DNA from: Metaphire vulgaris
Lineage: Eukaryota > Annelida > Clitellata > Crassiclitellata > Megascolecidae
DNA: 64,000 nucleotides
Reading direction: 5' to 3'
NCBI GenBank assembly: GCA_018105865.1
Contig: CM030837.1
Span: 6,424,725 to 6,488,724, forward strand
In this document: one piece after another, positions 55,635-64,000 of the stretch
Layout of the letters: every line of letters begins with the position of its first letter
Position numbering within the stretch: position 1 is the first letter of the stretch
Made by a program: the position numbers and the translations under genes
Notes under the pieces: generated by a model
Told to the model about the DNA's origin: nothing
The model's database searches: none
What the model saw: the letters and a program-made list of their open reading frames with translations, nothing else

Positions 55635-56106
55635 CAGGTGTCCATGGGACGGAACGTCCCGTGGGAATCCCATGGGATTCGTGCCATGGGATGGGACAGC
55701 ACTGTTCCGTCCCATCCCATGGGACTCATGGGACAGAGCTACTCCTAATTTTTGTTATTTTTCACCTTTTGAAGCTATTTACCCTTTTTCTTCATGTATT
55801 CATAATATTTGCATCTATATCTTGTGGTGGGATAAAAATTAATAAAGTTAATAAATTCTGTCATTTTACATGTCTCTTTGCACACGTAGTCCTGTTTAGA
55901 AGACATTAAACCTAAACTTTCATAAATTTCATAATTCATAATTTCATGTCAACTGTATTACACGTGATTAATATTTCATGTTAATATTATAATGGGAATC
56001 CAATGGGATGATGAGATGAGATGGGATGGAACAAGCATAAATTGCCATGGGATGGGATGGAATGGAATGGGATGGGACAGAAAAATCTGTCCCATGGACA
56101 AGCCTG
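55635..56106. mobile_element. MITE of the CAGG(T/C)xTGTCCATGGGAC family
   Basis: Left end CAGGTGTCCATGGGACGG; right end, reversed, CAGGCTTGTCCATGGGACAG. Flanks cttatacc and tttatgcc match at 6 of 8. Subterminal (GGGAT)n words occur at both ends. Confidence 0.78.
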
Positions 56107-56109
56107 TTT

Positions 56110-56500
56110 ATGCCCATCACCCCCAAAACGTCTTCGGTAGAGATTTAGTCTTAGGTGTTTTTGCAAAGGGGATGGGGCAAATTCTACACACAGGCCCCTA
56201 CAGATTTTGTATCAATGGTTGCTAAGTGCACTCTTTACGGAGCCGTAATATAAGGCGATAACTGTTGTCTCACTGAGAGAGATGTCTGCATGCTACGAAA
56301 GATATTACTGGAGTCGGTGCAGTTTTACAAAAAGTATGCGGAGAATTCCAGTGCAGGAGCAAAAATCAATCTCTGGAAAACGCGAACAGTTAATTTAAAA
56401 CAGCTCGATGCCGAAACAGAACGCTTAAGAATTCCAGAAGAAAATTAAAAACATTTATCTACAAGGATTCATCGATACACTGACTCTCGTGGGACCACAT
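56110..56500. other. unannotated
   Basis: Nothing recognised on either strand. Confidence 0.35.
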
Positions 56501-56505
56501 CGACT

Positions 56506-56506
<1 letters not shown>

Positions 56507-56568
<62 letters not shown>
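56507..56568. repeat. (CT)n microsatellite
   Basis: About 60 bp of CT repeats with one CTGT interruption. Confidence 0.95.
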
Positions 56569-56569
<1 letters not shown>

Positions 56570-56579
56570 TCCCTCTATC

Positions 56580-57425
56580 TACTGCTCAGTGTATACGCAT
56601 TAGAAGATTTGCATTGCCCATTTGTTGGCAATAATCAATATATCTCGTTTAAATCAAATTCGCATCGAGCTCTATAACAGTGTAATCTACTTGAGCAGGC
56701 CTGAGGAGAGGGGGTGCAGTCGGTACATTGTACCGGGGCCCCTGGAGTTTTCAGGAGCCCAGATCCGGTGACGATAAGTTTTTTGCTTATCAGGCTGTTT
56801 TTGGAGAGTTGATAACGGTTTGTTTGCTTGTCAGTTTTATCGGAGACTTGATAATTTTTTCTTAATTAAGGGCCCGCAAATTTTTTTGTTCCGGGGCCCG
56901 GAATTTCTCTCGGCGGTCATGCATTTGAGCACAGCGTAACGTCTTCAATAATTCTCTAATTGTCTAGGCATACTTGAATTGCTGTTTAGACTTAAATAAA
57001 GGAACAATACATGGACGAAATTTCTAAAAGAAACATGAACATACTTGAATTGGCGTATTATCAGATAATTCAATTCAGAAACAGAAGGACGCGATGGATA
57101 GAGAAATCGCACTCCGTGTTCGAGCTAGGATTGGGGCTCATGGTTCATCACACTGATCGATGTGGAAGCGAAAATATTTGTTCTTTATCTGTCCGACCTT
57201 CTTATAGATGTCGAAATAATTGGGGTTTGGTTGTCGCCCTCCCAGTTTTTAAATTTCGTATCTCATGAGCGTGCCATACTGCTCACTGAATTGCACTGAT
57301 TTCATAAATAAGTGTAATTTCAGACACGCGTAACCGTGCTGTAAAGTAATTCAAGATTATTCGCCTGAGGATGCAATGCGCTTTGTTCTGAAATAAAACC
57401 AAATTTTCTATCCCCACGACTTCAA
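56580..57425. other. unannotated; possible decayed element at 56700-56925
   Basis: GGTACATTGTACCGGGGCCC and GTTCCGGGGCCCGG words flank a segment with repeated TTTTTTGCTTATC-like words. Ends are not clear. Confidence 0.35.
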
Positions 57426-57429
57426 AAAT

Positions 57430-57770
57430 CAGGACCAGAACGAAGAGATAGGGAAAGAAATAGAAAGAGAAAAACGGAGAAGGAGAAGGAGAAAGAGAGA
57501 GAGAGAGAGAGACAGAGAAAGAGAGAGAGGAATAGAAAGAGAGAAAGGGAGAGAAATAAATAGTGATACAGAATCGATAGCTATAGCGAAAGAAAGAGAG
57601 AAAAAGAGACAGACATACATAGAGAGAAAGAATGAAAGAGAGAGAGAGAGAGAGAGAGAGAATAGAAAAAGAGAAAGGGAAAGAGAGAGAAATAGAGATA
57701 CAGATAGTTATAGCGAGAGAAAGAGAAATACAGAGAGACAGCGATAAAGGAGGAGAAAGGGAGAGAGGTA
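57430..57770. repeat. GA-rich purine tract
   Basis: About 340 bp of GAAAGAGAGAGAAA-type sequence. Confidence 0.93.
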
Positions 57771-57775
57771 GGTAG

Positions 57776-58260
57776 ATGGTGCGAATGAGGCGTCATAGTT
57801 CGTTTCTCCAATTAACAGAGCGCCTCTTCATCACAGGTGGTTGTCGTCTGTTCGACTTAGAGCGAGGTAATTCCTCACACGCGGACACCGCCGGTCCTGT
57901 TCGGAGGATCAACGGTCTTAAGCTAAGAAGCGACACCTGTCGAGCCGAACGTCGTCGTCGACGACGACGACGACGACGACGACGACGCACGAAACGCGAT
58001 AATTAAGGCAGATGACAGACAGGGCCGTACATCGCAGGTGACGGGTGACGTCCGCACAACGCATGATTACACCCCCGCCCGCCCCGGAAGAAGATTCGTT
58101 TCCGGTAACAACCTGGTCGGTCGACTCCCCTCCCTCCCTCTTCCTCGCCACCTTCATCCGAACGGTGTTGCGTGTGTGGGAGGGGAGGGGCAGCATCTGC
58201 ATCCGAATAGAGAGTTTCGTCGCGTGAGCATAGCTCGCCTTTCAGAATGAAAAATATTGG
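57776..58260. other. CpG-rich segment with (GAC)n, no gene assigned
   Basis: (CGA/GAC)n at 57947-57988 and several overlapping open frames on both strands; none shows homology. It may be regulatory. Confidence 0.4.
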
Positions 58261-58368
58261 TTGCGATGAAATGTTATTGCGCAGGTTTAACATATAAAAA
58301 TAAAAGCCCTACGTTTGCTTATAAGTGACCGAATTAACTGCAATATGTCACAAACTGTATGCACGGCG

Positions 58369-58457
58369 AATAATAATAATAATAATAATCATCATCATCA
58401 TCATAATAATAGCGGCAATAGCTAGACACAAAACTTTTCCATTTATCTTTTTCCGTT

Positions 58458-58503
<46 letters not shown>

Positions 58504-58505
58504 TA
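58369..58505. repeat. (AAT)n and (ATC)n repeats
   Basis: Two AAT tracts and a short ATC tract separated by about 60 bp. Confidence 0.93.
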
Positions 58506-58558
58506 ATACCGGTGAATATGAGTGCTACGTATGCCGCAAAGAAGTGGTTTATTAATAC

Positions 58559-58801
58559 CAGAGATGTCCATGGGTTGGGTTAGCCCATGGGTTGGGTTGG
58601 GTTGGATTGGGTTGGGTCAGACATTTTCATATTTATGGTGGGTTGGGTTGGGTCAAATAATAAGTCGTGGTTTAAGAAACTGTAATGTATTACAGTGGGT
58701 TGGGTTGGGTCAAGTAAATCTATTATCGGCATGGGTTGGGTTGGAGATTTGATGGTTTGGGTTGGATTGGGTTTTAAAAAATGGACCCATGGACATCTCT
58801 G
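58559..58801. mobile_element. hAT-type MITE, CAGAGATGTCCATGGG family (intact)
   Basis: Ends CAGAGATGTCCATGGG and, reversed, CAGAGATGTCCATGGGTCC. The 8-bp duplication attaatac is perfect. The interior is dominated by GGGTTGGGTTGGG words and includes AATAATAAGTCGTGG. Length 243 bp. Confidence 0.94.
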
Positions 58802-58866
58802 ATTAATACTTGCAGATCTTAAAAAACGTTCAACCGTTCCAAGTGAATCTACACCATATTGAAAAA

Positions 58867-58990
58867 TGTGGGTTAGGTGCTGGAGCGGCAGGCTGACGGA
58901 GCGGGTTCAAGCCCCGTTAGCGCCCCTAGTGGCCTTCACACAGACAGCAATGCCCCCTAAGCCACTTTAAAATCACGCTAAGTTTGTTGC
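58867..58990 (+). mobile_element. tRNA-derived SINE, copy 2
   Basis: Same A-box-like GTGCTGGAGCGG and B-box GGTTCAAGCCC as copy 1, with tail AAGCCACTTTAAAATCACGC. Confidence 0.85.
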
Positions 58991-59148
58991 GCAAATCCCA
59001 CGATCGGTCCCAACCAGAATAGGAGCTCCGAGTCCGTCCGACCTTCCTGTGATCGCCTCAAAGCGGTAGCGTCAAAAGTCTTGGGACGCTAAGTCGGCTT
59101 CTATTGTCCTTGACCAGGTGGTACGTGGTCTTTCCGCGACCGGGCAAA

Positions 59149-59285
59149 ATGTCCGAGGACAAAATGTCACGGACAAAATGAAACGGGTTGGGGTCGGGGT
59201 TGGGGTTAGGGTTAGGCTTAGGGTTACATTTTATCCCCATTACATCTTGTTCGTGACATTTTGTCCATGACATTTTGTCCTAGGA
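59149..59285. repeat. inverted repeat with telomere-like core
   Basis: Left arm repeats GGACAAAATGTC-like words (59153-59180); right arm is the reverse complement with GACATTTTGTCC words (59235-59280). Between them lies GGGTTGGGG passing into GGGTTAGGGTTAGGCTTAGG (59185-59226). Confidence 0.85.
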
Positions 59286-60170
59286 CATTTTGTCCTAGCA
59301 CCGGTCTTCCAACCGGACACGTTTCCAGTGTTTAGGTTGTGACCGATGATTGTAGCACGTAGGGCTCTGGCGAGGTCCTCGTATGGTTTAGACTTTACAA
59401 CATGTCCAAATGGGCGCAATCTACCCCCCTCCCTTCACCCACACACACCATCCCATGGCTGCGCCAATGTCGCAGGATGCATCCCCATACATCAAATTTT
59501 TGTGCGATTTTAAATTTGATATTTTGATATGTTGATTGATTTCGTAAACGTGTTTTTATCGGCCAATATTTGCAAACATATTATAGCAAGACTCACTAAT
59601 CAGACTTTTGTCGAATGCCTTTTGAAACTAAGTCTAAGTAATTCCTCAGAAAGAAGTCTAAAGGCTCTCGCTGACCGATACAGATGACCGCCAGAATGAA
59701 GCAGATGATTTAGGATGTATTCACGTCACCAAAGTCAGCAACGTCATTAGTTATTTTCTTGGTGAACCGCAAAAAATAGTTTAATCGCGAGCGCGATGAA
59801 TTTGACAAAGAGTTAGGGATTATATTTTTTTCTTTAAAATTCTCCTCAATCAATCAGTTTTTAAGCATCTTATTATTATCATTTTAACATCTATAGCCTC
59901 TATAGGAAGCGTCAATTCGAATACCTGAATTAATTCTGCAATCTAGACCCACCAGACTTAAACAACACAGCGGGATTTCCAATATCAGGGATCTGCTCTC
60001 AAGATCCACCCACTAGTCCATCCTTGGATTTTACAGGCACGAACTCTTCTGACTATGCTAACATTGATTGATTAGGCGCAATATAAATAGCTAATTACAT
60101 TACATTACATTACATTATGTACATTCCATAAAAATGGCTCGGTACGCAATATTATATAAACGTATCCTTG
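59286..60170. other. unannotated
   Basis: A short (ATTAC)n occurs at 60092-60115. No gene recognised. Confidence 0.35.
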
Positions 60171-60172
60171 TG

Positions 60173-60175
<3 letters not shown>

Positions 60176-60213
<38 letters not shown>

Positions 60214-60803
60214 CGTTATGCTGCGATAAAAATATAAACTAGTTGTAAAGTTTTCTGACACGCCAAAAATGTTAGTACAGTCACAAAAGTACTGCATCTA
60301 ATATGTTCTGCCTCGCTTTGTTTCTCTATCTACACCCACATTGACAAGGTATAGTCTCATTCAAGCATAGCCTTGAAATTCCGAAATGATATTCGCTTGA
60401 CCTTTTAGCTTCTAACAAAACTGTCTAAATGAGCATTGCGTATGAGTTTTATTCGACAGAAATGCAGGTATGCTGTATTTAGACGGGCAAGAAGTCGCGT
60501 AGTCGCTAAATTGGAGAAGCCTTTGATGCTTGGGTTATATGATGAATGGTGCTTTTGAAGTTCCTCGTCTCGACATTGCTACCGTGTAGAAAACTAAGCG
60601 CGGAACAGCTTAGAAGCTTCAAAAAGACAACGAATTACACGTAGAAGCACAGAGACAGGAACTCAGGAGGGAAAAGAGACAGATCAAAGACATCAGTCCA
60701 CGACGCAGAGACAGGTAGGAACTCATGAGAGAAAACGAAAGAAAGACAAAAGGAAGTCCACGACGCAGTGTACGGCATAGACGAAAACCAAACTTATATA
60801 TAT

Positions 60804-60837
<34 letters not shown>

Positions 60838-60850
60838 ATATATATATATC
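60176..60850. repeat. two (AT)n microsatellites with unannotated spacer
   Basis: AT tracts at 60176-60208 and 60795-60849. The spacer between them shows no recognisable gene. Confidence 0.7.
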
Positions 60851-60851
60851 G

Positions 60852-61336
60852 TTAGAAAGAGGCTCTATCTTGCTCGCATTGACAAGATGCTCGTCAGTGC
60901 AGGATAATACTAATCCAATACTGATATTAATCCACCCAATCATTGAATTCATGCTGAACAACATTTCAATGATCGCCAGAAGCCAGCCAAGTTTTGCGCC
61001 ACGTAAAATTAGGCCTATGTACGTTAAAATCACGCAACTCGCTAATTTGTGACGCTGATACACGTATTTTTTGTGTACGCTCAAATGTACGTTAAAATTG
61101 CTGCGAACAATTGTTACCAATAGCAACGTCGTCGCACGCCCAGCCCTCTGATGCTGCACTGACTCGACTAAACCGGTTCTACGAACAATTGTTACCAATA
61201 GCAACGTCGTCTTCGAACATCGTCCACCAACGCATCGCGACGTAAGGACTAAACGGTCTAAACCGTCTACCAATAGTCAACCAATCAGAACGCTTGAAGG
61301 TAACAGACATACAGATAACGATTTTAATATGATAGA
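60852..61336 (-). mobile_element. non-autonomous Helitron-like element, related to 43943
   Basis: On the minus strand it begins TCTATCATATTAAAATCG and ends CCTCTTTCTAA (CTRR-type). It shares CAACCAATCAGAACGCTTGA and GGTAACAGA with the 43943 copy. The stem ATCTTG/CAAGAT lies near the 3' end. The 3' flank is C rather than T, so the right boundary is less certain. It contains two copies of CAATTGTTACCAATAGCAAC (61108, 61178). Confidence 0.55.
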
Positions 61337-61339
61337 TAA

Positions 61340-62690
61340 TTATATATATATATATAATATTATATAGTTTTCAAATGTATGTCTATGAATGTGTTCGGTA
61401 ACGCGGCTAACGCCGTCTTCATTGGACGATGTGTTGCTATAGGCAACGTCAAATTTCACAATCGGCCCTATATCATTTTTAATTAAATGCTTTACTGGAC
61501 GCTGCAATGTATATATCACACAGTGTCATGTCTTATAGGAGATGACGTGATTTTCTAATTGCGTCACTTTTGGTGGGCGGAGCCTACGCCCGCTAACATG
61601 TTTAGTATGTTTACGCATTAATGGCGAATATGACGTCGTCATCAGAGACACAGCGTTTTCAACGCCAACCTTCGTGAGAAACGGATCGATCAAGCCTATC
61701 TTTCCCGTCACGATTGATGCCAAAATTACTAGACACTTGTTCACATTTATACGAAACGTTTAGCTGAATTTCTTACATTCACGGGCAAAAAACCTAACCT
61801 AGCCTTCCCGTCATACTTGACGGTCGAACAGCTAGCAATCAATCATATCGCGGTTTTTGAACGCAGATGTGCTGTGAACTATTGCGCAAATACGTTGATG
61901 CATATAGGTTACTTCGAGTTTTATTTAATTCACCCCATCGACACCCGCTACACCGTTGATAATAATAAATTAATTTATTAAAAAGTTATAATCGTGGCAC
62001 CAGTTCTAATGCTTAACAGTATTGTATTCCAGATCCATCTGTAGAAAACAGATGAATTCTAGAGTGGAATCAGAGTGCGAGACGGCGAGACAGACTATGT
62101 GTTGAACGTGCATGTAGAAAAACTAGAAATATAAAATTTTTGTGGAATGAAGAACTTCAACGGTACTAAGCTTCTAGATGTGTAATTACTTCTAAATACG
62201 TAACTTAAGTACGGGTTCGTGTGGTCATATGTAAACACTCGGCTCAAGTCGTTGAAAAAATACGAAGTCAACAGTTTCGTTGTGCTTCAATTGGGTGACA
62301 GTATATATTTGCGCCAATAGGTAAACAGGCTTATAGGCGAATGAACCCATTCAATTGTGACTGAACCTGAAAATTCCGCAAGGAAATTTTTAGGTTTACG
62401 CCTGCATAGCTGATGTTTAAAAATCGAGAATATTACACTCAACGTCTTTTGCTTCTGGCCTTTGCGAAAATGCCACAAAAGGTAAAGGGGAGAACAGCGG
62501 AATACGGAAACCGATTTGGTAGCTCATCTGTTGTGGAACATTGCCACTGCTTAACTTTCGTTAACCCCTTTCGAAGATTTATGGATTTTATGATAAGCGA
62601 ACTTTTAATGAAACCGATAACTGGATATTAGTCGAGACCTTCGCTACTGGCAGAGAATAAAGTCGAGGTGATGACAGGAAGAGATTAAGC
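61340..62690. other. unannotated
   Basis: Short AT tract at 61340-61358. A 72-codon minus-strand frame at 61744-61526 (MNKCLVILASIVTGKIG...) has no recognised relative. Nothing else supported. Confidence 0.35.
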
Positions 62691-62696
62691 GAATTC

Positions 62697-63028
62697 AGAA
62701 AGAGAAAGAGAGAGTTTGTGTGTGTTTGTGTGAGAGAGAAAATGAGACAGACAGAAACAGAGAGGAAAGAGAGGAGAGACAGAGACATAGACAGACAGAA
62801 ACAGAGAGGAAAGAGAGGAGAGACAGAGACAGAGACAGACAGAAACAGAGAGGAAAGAGAGGAGAGACAGAGACAGACGGAAACAGAGAGGAAAGAGAGA
62901 GGAGAGTGAGAGAGGAGGAGACAGTCAAAGCCAGAGAGAGAGAGAGGCAGAGAGAGAGAGAGACAGAGAGAGAGAGAGGGAGAGGAAAGAGAGATGAGAG
63001 AGAGAGACAGAGGAGGAGACAGTCAAAG

Positions 63029-63060
<32 letters not shown>
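62697..63060. repeat. GA/GACA-rich purine tract with longer-period duplication
   Basis: About 360 bp. GACAGACAGAAACAGAGAGG repeats with a period of 40-50 bp between 62745 and 62895, and GGAGGAGACAGTCAAAGCCA occurs twice (about 62914 and 63011). Confidence 0.9.
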
Positions 63061-63062
<2 letters not shown>

Positions 63063-63064
63063 AT

Positions 63065-63600
63065 GGATGATCAAGGCAAGAAACGTCTCGAATATTAATG
63101 CGTCGTTTTTTCCGCCTCCCTTCGTCCTGAAATCGAATTTGTTCCTGTGCACATTCCATCTGCATCTATAACTATCCCCGCAAGAATCTAAGACTCGGAA
63201 ACGGAGAGGCACTCAGGTGAATAGGTTGCTCAGCGTTCGTTTTGCATTCCGTTTGTTTTCCCATTTCCCGCACGTCGTGAATATTGCATTTTCCAATTAT
63301 CCTCCAATTTTTGTCATGCATTCTAAAAATAGCGACGGAAACCAAAAGGAAAAAATCTCACGCCGGTGTCCTGCCATAAAGTGTCTTACCCGAAAAATCT
63401 CCGGGCGGACACTTAGGCCTACACGTAATTGCAACCACAAAGTGTCCGGCGGACGGTTTAATAGTGCCATAAAATGTACCCAGAAAATGTCCGGATTGCC
63501 AAAAAGTGTCCGGCTCATTCTAACAACATCTGTGACAAATGTATTTCGTCAAAGAAACAACGTAGGCAAAGCAGTGGACTGTTGAGGCAACTGCTATAAG
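63065..63600. other. unannotated; GTGTCCGG-word cluster
   Basis: 63365-63515 holds several (A/T)AA(A/G)TGTCCGG words in both orientations, probably a decayed inverted-repeat element. No ends could be defined. Confidence 0.35.
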
Positions 63601-64000
63601 TTGTTGGCAAAGGTTCGCCCGAACGACAGGCTTCCTCTTCACGCGGATATTATATTCCATCCAAGAGCTCGCCTGCCTTCGAGACATCCAATCTGGCTGG
63701 ACCCTCCGCCAGAGGACATGACAGCAAATTCTGCATGGAATGCTGAATGGGCGACAACGAAAGTTGTCAACTCACTCCCTCGTACCTGAGCCATCGGTTT
63801 GCCCGCCTGGTTTCGACATGCCACGTCGACAGCGGTCACTGTTGAACCGCTTCAGGACAGGCCAAGGCCGCTGTGCTGCGGCCAACCTTGTCCGCTGGGG
63901 TCGGGCTTCCGATCAAAACTGTGCATGCGGAGAGCCGGTAGACAATGGCGCACATAGTGAACGACTGTCCACTTATTCGTTTTAACGGAGGTCTTTCTGG
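63601..64000 (+). pseudogene. non-LTR retrotransposon pol C-terminal remnant, cut by window edge
   Basis: Frames read PLHADIIFHPRARLPSRHPI and DMTANSAWNAEW, then after a shift near 63740 PPGFDMPRRQRSLLNRFRTG and CACGEP, then after another shift near 63948 AHIVNDCPLIRFNGGL. This is the conserved C-terminus of one group of LINE pol proteins, with the F-R-T-G-x-G-R-C box and a C-x-C-G-x-x-(x)n-H zinc-like motif. Two frameshifts make it a pseudogene. Confidence 0.85.

Noticed and set aside
57011..57268. 85-codon plus-strand frame
   Set aside because: No homology, AT-rich, and no supporting signals.

Overview
This window is nuclear DNA from an animal, most likely a marine invertebrate; I cannot fix the phylum from sequence alone. 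The evidence is a spliced gene with GT-AG introns and consistent exon phases, tRNA-derived SINEs, several non-LTR retrotransposon ends, a Gmr1-type Ty3/gypsy element, dozens of hAT-type miniature elements with 8-bp target duplications, and very heavy microsatellite content. There is no bacterial-style gene organisation.

The one host gene I can reconstruct lies on the minus strand between about 18.57 kb and 3.75 kb. Fourteen exons encode the N-terminal half of a membrane-anchored dipeptidyl-peptidase 4/6/10-like protein (family S9B): a cytosolic tail, a single transmembrane anchor preceded by Arg-Asn-Trp-Lys-Gly, and much of the beta-propeller. The exons that would carry the catalytic (or pseudo-catalytic) alpha/beta-hydrolase domain must lie beyond the left edge. 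The introns are packed with transposons: hAT elements (5.46-6.17, 6.67-8.40, 11.86-12.67 and 15.24-16.15 kb), a TSD-bounded LINE, and a dead mariner (13.26-14.35 kb). A diverged partial copy of exon 4 lies beside exon 4 and is broken by a hAT element. One intron appears to use a GC-AG splice pair.

From 18.6 to 25.8 kb there is mostly intergenic DNA, with simple repeats, a SINE and MITEs. At 25.85-31.56 kb a complete-looking LTR retrotransposon (minus strand) has 670/671-bp LTRs that differ by one apparent indel. Its pol order is protease, integrase, then the start of RT (the Gmr1 arrangement), but the RT core and RNase H are missing and several frames are broken. From 31.6 to 47.9 kb there are GC-rich promoter-like stretches, one candidate signal-peptide first exon (36.26 kb, plus strand), more MITEs, nested insertions and a perfect 45-bp inverted duplication.

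At 47.93-55.01 kb there is a 7.1-kb foldback-like structure. It has terminal inverted repeats and two long internal arrays of an about 111-bp satellite in opposite orientation, enclosing a nested hAT element that itself carries a LINE. The right part (55-64 kb) holds more MITEs, a SINE, an inverted repeat with a telomere-like core, a probable non-autonomous Helitron, and the start of another LINE remnant at the right edge. The most noteworthy items are the foldback element, the defective but apparently recently inserted Gmr1-like element, the TIR element at 0.7-3.2 kb with an unassigned transposase-like protein, and the relic exon duplication in the dipeptidyl-peptidase gene.
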